Source of the DNA: Asticcacaulis sp. MM231
Lineage (GTDB): Bacteria > Pseudomonadota > Alphaproteobacteria > Caulobacterales > Caulobacteraceae
Direction: 5' to 3'
Length of the DNA stretch: 64,000 nucleotides
Assembly (NCBI RefSeq): GCF_964186625.1
Contig: NZ_OZ075108.1
Coordinates: forward strand, 3,175,001-3,239,000
Shown here: positions 25,514 through 33,889 of the stretch, piece after piece
Numbering within the stretch: the first letter of the stretch is position 1
How the letters are laid out: every line of letters begins with the position of its first letter
Position numbers and translations under genes: made by a program
The notes under the pieces: model-generated
Seen by the model: only the letters and a program-made list of their open reading frames with translations
Databases searched by the model: none
What the model was told of the DNA's origin: nothing

Positions 25514-26353
25514 TTACTTTCCTGCACGATCCAGCGCTGCAAACTCCTCGTCCGACAGCGTGATCTTGCTTGCGGAGACATTCTCTTCCAGATGCTTCAC
25601 CTTCGAGGTGCCGGGGATTGGCAGCATGACATTTGAGCGTTTGAGCATCCACGCCAGGGCGATCTGCGACGGCGTGGCCTTGTGCAGACGCGCGATATGA
25701 TCAAGCGGACCACCGCTCTGCGCCAGATCGCCGGCGGCCAGCGGATACCACGGAATAAAGCCGATGCCATGGGCCTCGCAATAGTCGAGCACGTCCTCAT
25801 AGCCGCGCTGAACGAGGTTGTAATGGTTCTGCACGGTTGCCACCGGAAAAACCTTCTGCGCCGCCTCGATATCGGCCACCGAAACCTCACTCAGGCCGGC
25901 ATGACGGATGACGCCGCGATCGAGCAGGTTTTTGACCGCATCGAACTGTTCGGAGGCCGGCACACGCGGATCGATGCGGTGCAGTTGCCACAGGCTAATC
26001 TGTTCGACGCCCAGTTGCTCGCGGCTCTTTTCCGCCTGCGCGATCAGGTAGTCCGGGCGGCCATTCATCGTCCAGCGATCCAGGCCTGAGCGCGTAAAGC
26101 CTGCCTTGGTGGCGATCAGGAGACCATCATAAGGATATAGCGCCTCGCGGATCAGTTTTTCCGAGACATCGGGGCCGTAGGAATTGGCGGTATCGATGAA
26201 ATTAACCCCCAGTTCCGGCAGACGCTTTAAGGTGCGAAGGGCTTCGGCGCGGTCGGTCGGTTCGCCCCAGACGCCACGTCCGGTGATGCGCATGGCGCCA
26301 TAGCCCAGGCGGTTGATGGCGATGTCGTTGCCGATTTTGAAGGTGGTGCTCAT
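25514..26353 (-). CDS. Aldo/keto reductase
   Basis: Cytosolic NAD(P)H-dependent oxidoreductase of 279 residues with a TIM-barrel pattern. The catalytic tetrad is visible as Asp and Tyr in [14 protein letters not shown], Lys in LIATKAGF, and His in LWQLHRIDP. The cofactor-binding part ends with [14 protein letters not shown]. It resembles the short YhdN/perakine-reductase-like members. It lies ahead of, and is oriented like, the TetR gene, with a long inverted repeat between them. The substrate is unknown. Confidence 0.9.
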   Translation of the reverse strand: MSTTFKIGNDIAINRLGYGAMRITGRGVWGEPTDRAEALRTLKRLPELGVNFIDTANSYGPDVSEKLIREALYPYDGLLIATKAGFTRSGLDRWTMNGRPDYLIAQAEKSREQLGVEQISLWQLHRIDPRVPASEQFDAVKNLLDRGVIRHAGLSEVSVADIEAAQKVFPVATVQNHYNLVQRGYEDVLDYCEAHGIGFIPWYPLAAGDLAQSGGPLDHIARLHKATPSQIALAWMLKRSNVMLPIPGTSKVKHLEENVSASKITLSDEEFAALDRAGK

Positions 26354-26423
26354 GCGTCTCTCTCTATTTATACAAAAATAGGTACGCGCCGCCTTTCCCG
26401 CCAGTCGGAAGGAAAGTTAGGAA

Positions 26424-26560
26424 TCCACAAATTGCACAGATTAACACAGATTTATGCGCGTCAGCGCCTTTGCTTACCTGGTACTGCACAACGTGTTCGA
26501 GAGACGGCTCAGACGCCTCAAGCCCTTCTAAATCTGTGTTAATCTGTGCAATCTGTGGAT
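26424..26560. repeat. Long inverted repeat with GCACAGATTAACACAGATTT arms
   Basis: Thirty-base arms (26424-26453 and 26531-26560) are complementary at 29 positions. The core is GCACAGATTAACACAGATTT. A 77-base loop lies between them. It lies between the aldo-keto reductase and TetR genes. A lone degenerate half (ATCCACAGATAAGCC...CACAGATTT) is present near 45250. The arms are long enough to form a stable cruciform or RNA hairpin. Confidence 0.7.
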
Positions 26561-26573
26561 AAACCTTCTTCCC

Positions 26574-27188
26574 CTACCCGCAGATCACACCGATCGTCTG
26601 GTCAATGAACTTGCGCACAGTCGCCATATCCTCGCCGGCGCGCATCCGCACCGACAGAGTATTGTGCAGGGTAATAGCCACCGTCGCCAGAGCGTCGATA
26701 TCGGCATTGGGCGACAGTTCGCCCTTTTGCTGCGCTATCTTCAGGCGGCGGTGAAACGCGCGGTCGAGCTCGTGCAGGGCCTTCAGAACAACTTCGGCGA
26801 TCTCGCGGTCACGCAGACTGTCGATCAGGGCGGCGCTGATCATGAAGCAGCCGCGCCCCTTGCCGTCCTCGCGCGCATAGATCTGGATCGCGGTATCATA
26901 GACCCGCCTCAGGCCTTCGCGCAGCGGCACCTCGGCGGTGAAAGCCGCCACATAGAGGGCGCGCGTCTCGGCGATATAGTCCTCCAGAACCTCCATGAAG
27001 GCGGCCGACTTGTCACCAAAGGCGTTATAGAGGCTCGGCCGGTTCATCGCTGTCGCCGCGCTGAGATCATCGAGCGACGTACCGGAAAAGCCGTTTTCCC
27101 AGAAGGATTCGCGCATCGATTTCAGCGCTGTCGGGCGATCATAGGCCCTGGGGCGGCCCCTGACTTTATCGGGATTATTTTGTACCAT
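26574..27188 (-). CDS. TetR-family transcriptional repressor
   Basis: Regulator of 204 residues. The N-terminal helix-turn-helix is GTSLDDLSAATAMNRPSLYNAFGDKSAAF (about 35-63). The C-terminal ligand-binding domain is all-helical (about 75-200). It is divergent from a MAPEG gene with 76 bases between the starts, and a palindromic site lies in that gap. It most likely represses both itself and the MAPEG gene. Confidence 0.9.
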   Translation of the reverse strand: MVQNNPDKVRGRPRAYDRPTALKSMRESFWENGFSGTSLDDLSAATAMNRPSLYNAFGDKSAAFMEVLEDYIAETRALYVAAFTAEVPLREGLRRVYDTAIQIYAREDGKGRGCFMISAALIDSLRDREIAEVVLKALHELDRAFHRRLKIAQQKGELSPNADIDALATVAITLHNTLSVRMRAGEDMATVRKFIDQTIGVICG

Positions 27189-27190
27189 TT

Positions 27191-27234
27191 TGCATAAAAC
27201 TCTTGACAGGCGACCTCGAAACTTAATTTATGCA
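27191..27234. promoter_or_regulatory. TetR operator candidate and MAPEG promoter
   Basis: TGCATAAA (27191-27198) and its complement TTTATGCA (27227-27234) flank TTGACA (27203-27208). An AT-rich -10 region (AATTTA around 27225-27230, about 16 bases downstream) follows. The arrangement fits a repressor bracketing the MAPEG promoter. The arms are 28 bases apart, so they may be two half-sites or two dimers' outer halves. Confidence 0.5.
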
Positions 27235-27264
27235 TTTCAGTACAAAAATACAAGAAGGGATGTT

Positions 27265-27702
27265 ATGGCAAATGCCGCGAACCTGATGCTGGCCGCCATT
27301 CTCGCCATGGGGGCGCTGCACTTCACCATGATGGTCTGGCTCTATGTCAGCCGCCTGTGGGCCATGAAACAGGCAGGCGTCACCACGTCGACCGCCACCT
27401 ACGCCACCATGCGCAAGCTGCCGAACTGGGCGCTCAATCCGGCCGCCAACTACAACAATCTGACCGAGGCCCCGCCCCTCTTCTACGCCGTCGTTATCGT
27501 GATTGTGCTGCTGGGACAGGCCGATCCGCTCTTTGTGGCGCTGGCCTGGCTCTATGTGATCTTACGCCTCGCGCATTCGCTGTGGCAGTCGCTGATCAAT
27601 ATCATCAGCATACGGATGGTTCTGTTTGGCGCATCCTGGCTGGTGCTGGCCGTCATGATCCTGCGCGCCGCCCTCAATCTGCTGGCGTCGGCTTACCCTT
27701 AA
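27265..27702 (+). CDS. MAPEG-family membrane protein
   Basis: Protein of 145 residues with four hydrophobic segments (about 5-27, 70-88, 92-112, 118-140). Family signature material is ATMRKLPNWALNPAANYNNLTEAPPLFYAVV, with the conserved Asn/Glu pair before the second segment. MAPEG members include glutathione-dependent enzymes and peroxidases of the membrane; the substrate here is unknown. AGAAGGG precedes ATG 27265. It is divergent from a TetR regulator, which suggests induction by a small lipophilic compound. Confidence 0.85.
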   Translation: MANAANLMLAAILAMGALHFTMMVWLYVSRLWAMKQAGVTTSTATYATMRKLPNWALNPAANYNNLTEAPPLFYAVVIVIVLLGQADPLFVALAWLYVILRLAHSLWQSLINIISIRMVLFGASWLVLAVMILRAALNLLASAYP

Positions 27703-27717
27703 GCCGGTGCTAAACCT

Positions 27718-27752
27718 CACCCGGCAGGTCGAGCACCTGCCGGGTGCTTTTT
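27718..27752. terminator. Intrinsic terminator between MAPEG and prfC
   Basis: A perfect 12-bp stem, CACCCGGCAGGT (27718-27729) with ACCTGCCGGGTG (27735-27746), closes loop CGAGC and is followed by CTTTTT. It lies between convergent genes and can serve the rightward MAPEG transcript and probably also prfC. Confidence 0.85.
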
Positions 27753-29357
27753 CTATCCCCGCTCTTTCGTCCGCTGGAAAGATACATCCGGGAAGCGTTC
27801 GGACACGTAGTTGATCTCCCAGCCCGACTTGCCGAGGAAGACCGGCGCATCATCGATGTCCGAGCCCATCTGCGCCCGATACTTACCGGCGAAATCCTCG
27901 ACCTTTTCCGCCGTGCCGCCCAGCCAGCGGGCTTCGGCGTAAGGCGAAGGCTCGAACACGCAATCCAGACCATATTCATTGGCCAGGCGATCAGCCATGA
28001 CCTCGAACTGGAGCTGACCGACGGCCCCCACAATGAAGTCAGACCCGATGCTCGGGCGGAACAACTGCGTAACGCCCTCTTCGGCCAGGGATTCCAGCGC
28101 CTTCTTCAGGTGCTTGGCCTTCAGTGGATCTTTCACGCGCACGCGCTGCAGGATTTCCGGCGCGAAGTTGGGCAGACCGGCGAAGCGGATCGTGCCGCTT
28201 TCCGACAAACTGTCCCCCACGCGCAGGACTTCGTGGTTGGGGATGCCGATGACGTCGCCGCCGAAAGCATCCTCGGCCAGTTCGCGGTCAGACGCGAAGA
28301 ACATGATCGGCGCGTTGACCGACAATTGCTTGCCAGTGTTCTGCACCTTAAGTTTCATGCCGCGCTGGAACTTGCCGGAGGTCAGTTTCAGCATGGCAAT
28401 GCGGTCGCGGTGGTTCGGGTCCATATTGGCCTGAACCTTGAACACAAAGCCGGTGACCTCCTTGTCGATCGGGTTGACGACCGTATCGACGCCGGCCTTC
28501 GAGGCCTTCACCACCTTGGGCGGCGGCGCGAAGCCACCGATGGCGGCCAGAAGCTGGTTGACGCCGTAATGGCGCAGTGCCGAGCCGAAGATAACCGGCG
28601 TCATATGGCCTTCGAGGAAGGCCGCCTCGTCAAACGCTTTGAAGCCGCCTTCGAGCAGTTCGGCGTTATCCTTCAACTCGGTCAGTTCGGAAGCCGAGAG
28701 CCAGCCTTTGGAGACAGCTTCATCGACCGGCACGGCATCATCGTGGCCCTGATCGTATTCGGCGCCGGAATCGCGCTTGGTGAAGGGATAGAACAGACCC
28801 GTTTTCAGCTCGATCATGCCACGGAAACGGTTACCCGAACCGGCCGGCCAGTAAAGCGGCGACGGGTCGAGTTGCAGCTTCGAGGCCACCTCGTCAAGCA
28901 GGGCCAGAGCATCCTCGGCCTCGCGGTCCATCTTGTTGATGAAGGTGATGATGGGGATATCGCGCAGGCGGCACACCTCGAACAGCTTGAGCGTCTGTGG
29001 CTCGATGCCCTTGGCGGCATCCAGCACCATGATGGCGGCGTCGGCGGCGGTCAGGGTGCGGTAGGTGTCTTCCGAGAAGTCTTCGTGGCCCGGCGTATCG
29101 AGCAGATTGAACATCTTGCCGTCGTGCTCGAAGGTCATGACCGAGGACGACACCGAGATGCCGCGTTCCTTTTCGATCTTCATCCAGTCGGAACGGGTGC
29201 GGCGGTTTTCACCCCGCGCGCGCACCTGACCGGCGGCGCGGATCGATCCGCCGGCGAGCAGCAGGTGCTCGGTCAGCGTCGTTTTACCGGCGTCCGGATG
29301 GGAGATGATGGCAAAGGTTCTGCGGCGCGGTGCTTCGGTTTCGGGTGTATTTGACAT
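27753..29357 (-). CDS. prfC: Peptide chain release factor 3
   Basis: GTPase of 534 residues that recycles RF1/RF2 from the ribosome after termination. The G domain has P-loop SHPDAGKTTLTEHLL (about 20-34), SVMTFEHDGK, DTPGHEDFSEDTYRTL and NKMDRE. Domains II and III follow, with FKVQANMDPNHRDRIAML and GAVGQLQFEVMADRL, typical of RF3 rather than EF-G. Length is normal. It stands alone and ends at a strong terminator. Confidence 0.95.
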   Translation of the reverse strand: MSNTPETEAPRRRTFAIISHPDAGKTTLTEHLLLAGGSIRAAGQVRARGENRRTRSDWMKIEKERGISVSSSVMTFEHDGKMFNLLDTPGHEDFSEDTYRTLTAADAAIMVLDAAKGIEPQTLKLFEVCRLRDIPIITFINKMDREAEDALALLDEVASKLQLDPSPLYWPAGSGNRFRGMIELKTGLFYPFTKRDSGAEYDQGHDDAVPVDEAVSKGWLSASELTELKDNAELLEGGFKAFDEAAFLEGHMTPVIFGSALRHYGVNQLLAAIGGFAPPPKVVKASKAGVDTVVNPIDKEVTGFVFKVQANMDPNHRDRIAMLKLTSGKFQRGMKLKVQNTGKQLSVNAPIMFFASDRELAEDAFGGDVIGIPNHEVLRVGDSLSESGTIRFAGLPNFAPEILQRVRVKDPLKAKHLKKALESLAEEGVTQLFRPSIGSDFIVGAVGQLQFEVMADRLANEYGLDCVFEPSPYAEARWLGGTAEKVEDFAGKYRAQMGSDIDDAPVFLGKSGWEINYVSERFPDVSFQRTKERG

Positions 29358-29485
29358 GCCTGAGCGGATAAAGCGTCAAGGCTGAAAAGTCAAAGTTTTA
29401 GGCAACGACCGGGCAATAGACCCGTGTCACGACAGACGCACACGAACTCTGTGCGTTTCTGAAAAGCGCCGAACGCGAGTTCTGC

Positions 29486-29578
29486 TTAGCTCTTATGCTT
29501 GTTTCGATGGGCAAACGCCATCAAACACGCACAAATCGCCACAAACCACGCAACAACGATTACGACTAAAGGAGACAT
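29486..29578 (-). CDS. Candidate 30-residue single-span membrane peptide
   Basis: A short frame from ATG 29578 encodes MSPLVVIVVAWFVAI followed by CACLMAFAHRNKHKS: one hydrophobic helix of about 20 residues and a basic tail. GGAG lies ten bases before the start. Such one-helix peptides with positive C-termini are common small membrane proteins. It occupies an otherwise empty gap between prfC and the hemolysin-III gene. No family recognised. Confidence 0.45.
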   Translation of the reverse strand: MSPLVVIVVAWFVAICACLMAFAHRNKHKS

Positions 29579-29642
29579 TTTTTTGATACTCCACCCTGTT
29601 GAGGGGAATCTTATTATAAATGTCACACTTTATCAAGTGTAG

Positions 29643-30314
29643 TTAATGGCCCCCGACCAATATGACGCCGGTCAGGACAGCGACATAATGAAGCACAGCG
29701 CCGGTCAGCACATGGCCATGCCAGATGGCGCGGCGAAACTTGAGGGTTTTCATGGCGTAGAAGATGGTGCCGACGGAATAAACAACACCGCCAAGCGCCA
29801 GCAGGATCATGGCCGGTAGCGGCACTTCCTGCACCATCGGCTTGATGGCTATAACCACCAGCCAGCCAAGAATAAGATAGAGCACGATCCAGAACCCCTT
29901 ACCCAGACCAGGCAGGAACAGCTTGGCCAGTATGCCAAGGGCGGCCAGCGACCAAACGCCGACGCTCATCCACAAGGCCCAGCCGCCTTTCAGCGCCTGC
30001 GTCGTGAAGGGGGTGTAACTCGCGGCGATCATCAGGAAAATGCCGGCGTGATCGAGACGGCGCAGCAGGGGCTGCCAGCGCGGCACGGCGAAATTATAGG
30101 CGGTCGAAAAGGCCAGCATGGCGATCATGCCGAGCGCATAGATGGTGATGGCGGCCACCTTGCCGAGCAGGCCGTGACTGACCGCCAGGCCCAGGGCCAC
30201 GCCACCGCCGAACAGCGCAAAGGCCAGACCAACGATATGCACGATCAGATCGGCATGGCGGGCCCAGCGCGTCGGGTAATGCTGCAGTTTTTCGCTAATT
30301 TGCTCGAAGGTCAT
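29643..30314 (-). CDS. Hemolysin III / YqfA-family membrane protein
   Basis: Integral membrane protein of 223 residues with seven hydrophobic segments. Family features are ADLIVHIVGLAFALFGG, MLAFSTAYNFAV, LRRLDHAGIFLMIAASYTPF and FRRAIWHGHVLTGAVLHYVAV, including the conserved His/Asp/Ser residues that bind Zn in the related adiponectin-receptor fold. Cytolytic activity should not be assumed; bacterial members may act in membrane homeostasis. Monocistronic. Confidence 0.88.
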   Translation of the reverse strand: MTFEQISEKLQHYPTRWARHADLIVHIVGLAFALFGGGVALGLAVSHGLLGKVAAITIYALGMIAMLAFSTAYNFAVPRWQPLLRRLDHAGIFLMIAASYTPFTTQALKGGWALWMSVGVWSLAALGILAKLFLPGLGKGFWIVLYLILGWLVVIAIKPMVQEVPLPAMILLALGGVVYSVGTIFYAMKTLKFRRAIWHGHVLTGAVLHYVAVLTGVILVGGH

Positions 30315-30514
30315 GCTGCCGTTTTACGCCTTTTCGGAGGTCACTGCCAATCACGTATACCACAACATAGTGACAGGATTGCTAACGCTCACGTAAACTT
30401 GAAAACACATCACAAGTCAAAGGTCAGGATTTATCAAGACAGATGACCGGTTCTTACGGCTTGTTCCGTAACAGCCGAAGTTCTATATCCGCAAAATGTT
30501 CCGTTCCCTTTCCT

Positions 30515-30620
30515 GCCCCCTCGCCCCTTTTTAGAGGTGAGAGGGAATTCTACCATCTGAAACCCCTCACCCGGCTCGATGTATCGAGCCACCCTCTCCC
30601 CTAAAAAGGGGCGAGGGGGG
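30515..30620. repeat. Long inverted repeat, CCCCCTCGCCCCTTTTTAG type
   Basis: The left arm CCCCCTCGCCCCTTTTTAGA (from 30516) and the right arm CTAAAAAGGGGCGAGGGG (30601-30618) are complementary. GGTGAGAGGG pairs in part with CCCTCTCCC further in, and a small CTCGATGTATCGAG hairpin sits near the apex. The right arm ends ten bases before the MFS start codon, so the structure may affect its translation. The gap 30315-30514 shows nothing else. Confidence 0.7.
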
Positions 30621-30629
30621 AAGATTGTG

Positions 30630-31799
30630 ATGCCAAACACACAAAAACTCACACCCGGCCTTGTCGGTCTGTTCGCCCTGGCGTGTGGCGTCATCGTCGG
30701 CAATCTCTATTATGCCCAGCCGATCATCGCCCTGATCGCGCCGGCGGTTGGCCTGTCCGACCATACCGCCTCGCTGATCGTTTCCCTGACCCAGATCGGC
30801 TATGGCCTTGGCCTCCTGTTCATCGTGCCACTGGCCGACCGGACCGAAAACCGCCGCCTGACCCTGATCCTGCTGGCCGCTGCCTTCGTGAGCTTACTGG
30901 CGGCGGCCCTGACCAGCAATAGCGCGCTGTTCCTGATCGTGTCGTTGCTGATCGGCCTGGCCACCGTCGCCGTGCAGGTGCTGATCCCGCTGGCGGCGCA
31001 CATGGCCTCCGATGAGAAGCGCGGGCAGATCGTCGGCAACATCATGGGCGGACTGGTGTTGGGCATCCTTTTATCGCGGCCGCTGTCCAGCCTGATCGCC
31101 GATCATTTCGGCTGGCGCGCCGTCTATTTCACCGCGGCCGCCTTCATGGTGCTGATGGGCGGCCTGCTCGCCCTCACCCTGCCGCGCCGCCAGCCCGACC
31201 ACAAGACCACCTATGTGCGGCTGATCCATTCCCTGACCGTGCTGTGGCGGGCGCATCCGGCCTTACGCCTGCGCACCCTCTTTCAGGCCTGCATGTTCTG
31301 CGCCTTCTCGCTGTTCTGGACCGTGGCGCCGCTCGAACTGGCCGGGCGTTTCGGCCTCACTCAAACGCAGATCGCCCTGTTCGCCCTGGTGGGGGCCACC
31401 GGCGCCCTGGCCGCGCCTTTAAGCGGGCGTCTGGCCGATGCCGGCCATACCGTCAAGGCCACCTTCGGCGCGCTGGCGGTCGGGGCCGCGGCCATGCTGA
31501 TCACGCTCCTGCCGTCGATGCGCGGCATCATCGTGCTGGCCCTTCTAGGCGTGGTGCTCGATTTCTGCGTCCAGATGAACATGGTACAGGGCCAGCGCGC
31601 CATCTACGCGCTCGATCCCTTAAGCCGTGGCCGCGTCAACGGCATCTACATGGCCGGCATCTTCACTGGCGGGGCGATTGGCTCGGCCATCTCCAGTCCG
31701 CTCTATGAAAGCGGCGGCTGGGAATATGTGGCGATGGCCGGCGGCATGGTGCCGCTGCTGGCGCTGGCGGTGTTTTTGATGACCTACAAGCGGGCGTGA
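30630..31799 (+). CDS. MFS transporter
   Basis: Inner-membrane permease of 389 residues with twelve predicted spans. Loop 2-3 carries PLADRTENRRL, the MFS motif A, and the middle loop (about 185-200) is basic. FALACGVIVGNLYYAQPIIALIAPAVGL at the start is typical of the YfmI/AraJ-like drug-efflux group. The start ATG 30630 abuts the arm of an inverted repeat with GCGAGGGGGG ahead of it acting as ribosome site. Substrate unknown, likely efflux. Confidence 0.88.
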   Translation: MPNTQKLTPGLVGLFALACGVIVGNLYYAQPIIALIAPAVGLSDHTASLIVSLTQIGYGLGLLFIVPLADRTENRRLTLILLAAAFVSLLAAALTSNSALFLIVSLLIGLATVAVQVLIPLAAHMASDEKRGQIVGNIMGGLVLGILLSRPLSSLIADHFGWRAVYFTAAAFMVLMGGLLALTLPRRQPDHKTTYVRLIHSLTVLWRAHPALRLRTLFQACMFCAFSLFWTVAPLELAGRFGLTQTQIALFALVGATGALAAPLSGRLADAGHTVKATFGALAVGAAAMLITLLPSMRGIIVLALLGVVLDFCVQMNMVQGQRAIYALDPLSRGRVNGIYMAGIFTGGAIGSAISSPLYESGGWEYVAMAGGMVPLLALAVFLMTYKRA

Positions 31800-31916
31800 C
31801 CGCCTGATTAAGGTGAATCATCGGTTCACCTTATATTTCAACAGAAATACAAAACCTTTGAGTTAGTCTGTACCTCGACCACAACTCAAGAGCCGGTCAC
31901 GGCCAAAGGTAGCGTT

Positions 31917-32297
31917 TTGTATTTTCTGTTGAATGACCTTATCCTGGATATCGACTCGGCGCATATTATGAACCCGCTCGATGCCGATCGCTTCGACGCG
32001 CTCAGCATCGATTACATCGCGCTTCTGGGTAAGGAAATGTTCGCGGAAGACCCGGCGACGCACCGCAAGAATCCCGAACGCGCCCGCCGCCTGGCCTATC
32101 TCATCCATATGAAGATGCCGCGCGTCAACGCCGCCCAGTTTTTCCCGACCTCCAATAGCGGCACGCCCGACAGCATCGACGCCAGCTTCAAGTCGATCAA
32201 CGAATTGGCGCTGGGCATGCTGTATGAGCAGCAGAAGATCGGTCAACTCGACGCCGGCAAGATCGACACCCAAGTCTGGCACCGCATGGCGGCTTAA
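31917..32297 (+). CDS. Hypothetical protein, 126 residues
   Basis: Soluble, slightly acidic protein. The TTG at 31917 has AAAGG seven bases upstream and gives YFLLNDLILDIDSAHIMNPLDADRFDALSID. Later parts are DPATHRKNPERARRLAYLIHMKMPRVNAAQFF and ASFKSINELALGMLYEQQKIG. It resembles short alphaproteobacterial proteins of unknown function. It ends MAA, and its stop codon lies inside hairpin 1 of a dispersed element, as for the DUF2336 gene at 13656. Confidence 0.7.
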   Translation: MYFLLNDLILDIDSAHIMNPLDADRFDALSIDYIALLGKEMFAEDPATHRKNPERARRLAYLIHMKMPRVNAAQFFPTSNSGTPDSIDASFKSINELALGMLYEQQKIGQLDAGKIDTQVWHRMAA

Positions 32298-32391
32298 ACG
32301 CCTAAAGGCGTTTAAGCTTTTTCGTAAGAGATTGCGTGCAAACGGGCCGTCGCCCTTGCCAAAACCCTTAAAAAGGCATGGGGTTTTGAAG
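32292..32391 (+). repeat. Three-hairpin dispersed element, copy C
   Basis: Hairpin 1 is a perfect 11-bp stem (GCTTAAACGCC 32292-32302 with GGCGTTTAAGC 32307-32317) followed by five T, so it is also a good intrinsic terminator. CGTAAGAGAT follows at 32323-32332. Next come GCAAACGGGCCGTCGCCCTT, then GCCAAAACCC (to 32367), which pairs with GGGTTTTG (32381-32388). Same order of parts as copies A and B. Confidence 0.6.
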
Positions 32392-32444
32392 TTTTCTAGA
32401 TTGTTAAATCTCTGACCGGCGTGCCGTCGCGGCAATCGTAAACG

Positions 32445-33209
32445 TCATTCAAAAACCGCGGCGGCCTGTTCGGGCATCGTCCTGTCCTTCGACTTGCGAA
32501 GAGATACATAGATAGCGGCGACAAAGATCTGGTCTATGAGGGTGGAAGCGCCGTTGATAAGGCCTTGAGTGATGCTCAGAGAGAGCGGGACGTCCGCCAT
32601 CGGCGTTACACTGGCTATGCCGCTGAGTGCAGCGCTGATGATGCCGGATATAATGCCCATCACGATAAGCAGCCCCAGAATGCCCCAGCGATGGTTGCGG
32701 GTCAGTTCGAAGGAACGCTTCACCGCGCCCCAAAGGCCAAGGCCGGGTTGCCCGACATAGGCCGGAATGGCGACGTAGGCGGCCAGTAGAAACATGATGC
32801 CCGGAATGATCAGCAACAAGCTCAGTAGCGCCGTTAACAGGCCTACGATAAAGCCTAAGATCAGGACAGGAAAAGCATTGCGCACGGCGTGCGATAACAC
32901 GCTTGCCAGGTTCACCTTGCTCCCGCCCCCGCCAAGGATGGCGATTTCTGTGATTGCGCATGTACCGATCAGGTTCAGAATGATGAAGACCAGACCACCG
33001 CCGCCCAGCAGGGCGTAGACTTCAGGTCTCATCGTCATGAATGTCGTCTGCCAGTCGGTGCCGTTCGTGCTCGCCCATATGAACAGGCCGTAGTAGCTGG
33101 CCACGGCGGGCGCAATGGTGAACAATAGGCCAACCACGAGCAGGCTGCTCAGATTTTCACCGATGAGTTTGAAGAAGCGGCTGAAAACGCCACCGAATGT
33201 AAAATCCAT
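32445..33209 (-). CDS. Multi-pass membrane protein (glycerophosphodiesterase-membrane-domain-like)
   Basis: Protein of 254 residues with six to seven hydrophobic segments. It opens MDFTFGGVFSRFFKLIGENL. The segment LSLLLIIPGIMFLLAAYVAIPAYVGQPGLGLWGAVKRSFELTRNH is characteristic of the membrane domain found in proteins annotated as glycerophosphoryl diester phosphodiesterase membrane domain or DUF975-like. No catalytic domain is present. Function unknown; possibly membrane organisation or transport. Monocistronic. Confidence 0.7.
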   Translation of the reverse strand: MDFTFGGVFSRFFKLIGENLSSLLVVGLLFTIAPAVASYYGLFIWASTNGTDWQTTFMTMRPEVYALLGGGGLVFIILNLIGTCAITEIAILGGGGSKVNLASVLSHAVRNAFPVLILGFIVGLLTALLSLLLIIPGIMFLLAAYVAIPAYVGQPGLGLWGAVKRSFELTRNHRWGILGLLIVMGIISGIISAALSGIASVTPMADVPLSLSITQGLINGASTLIDQIFVAAIYVSLRKSKDRTMPEQAAAVFE

Positions 33210-33269
33210 ATTAATCCCCCCGGCTATGTCTGGGGTAAGGTTATGACGTCAAAGGGCGCTTGCCAAGTC

Positions 33270-33734
33270 CTATAATCCGGCTTCGGTATGGGGCAGGGTT
33301 TGCACCAGATTGAACCAGTAGTCCTCGATGATCTGAACAACATTATCGTAATCGTCCAGGCTGATGGGCTTGACGACGAAGCCGTTAGCATAATCGTTAT
33401 AGGCCGCCGCCAGATCACTAGCGGTCTCCGAACTGCTCAGAACCACGATAGGAAGACTGCGCAGGACGGGGTCGGCTTTGACGCGGCTCAAAAACTCCAG
33501 ACCGCGCATCTTCGGCAGGTTCAGATCCATGAGAATAATGTCGGGTAAAGCCGTGGCCTTATAATCGCCTTCCTGCCTCAGCATGGCCATGCCCATCTCG
33601 GCCGAGTTGGCGACGGTGACGTGCGTCGGCATGGCAGAGCGCTTGAAAGCCAGTTTCATCAGGGTGGCGTCACCGGACGAGTCCTCGATCAGAAGCACCC
33701 TCGGTAAGTCTGTGCGTTCGGCGATGGTTGACAT
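33270..33734 (-). CDS. Single-domain response regulator (Rcp1-like)
   Basis: Receiver-only protein of 154 residues. Acidic residues are EDSSGD at 17-22, phospho-acceptor Asp70 in DIILMDLNLPKMRG, Thr/Ser in VVLSSSET and Lys in FVVKPISL. The long extension between strands and the NLPKMRGLEFL motif match the Rcp1/phytochrome-partner type of regulators. No output domain, so it should act by protein contact or as phosphorelay intermediate. No kinase gene adjoins it. Confidence 0.9.
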   Translation of the reverse strand: MSTIAERTDLPRVLLIEDSSGDATLMKLAFKRSAMPTHVTVANSAEMGMAMLRQEGDYKATALPDIILMDLNLPKMRGLEFLSRVKADPVLRSLPIVVLSSSETASDLAAAYNDYANGFVVKPISLDDYDNVVQIIEDYWFNLVQTLPHTEAGL

Positions 33735-33889
33735 GATCGTTCCCGTGATGCGCGAAATGTTTTTCGCATTACGGATAGTCTATGACGCCTATATAATCTT
33801 TATTCCATGCTGAACGCACAGCGGAAAGGGACCGGAAGGCGGCCTTATCACCTGGCAGCGATGTCCTGATGGATGGCGGTGTGACCGCT

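Noticed and set aside
27744..29354. A 536-codon open frame opposite prfC
   Set aside because: It is the antisense shadow of a clearly identified RF3 gene in GC-rich DNA, full of His/Arg/Gln/Gly-type residues and without a recognisable domain.
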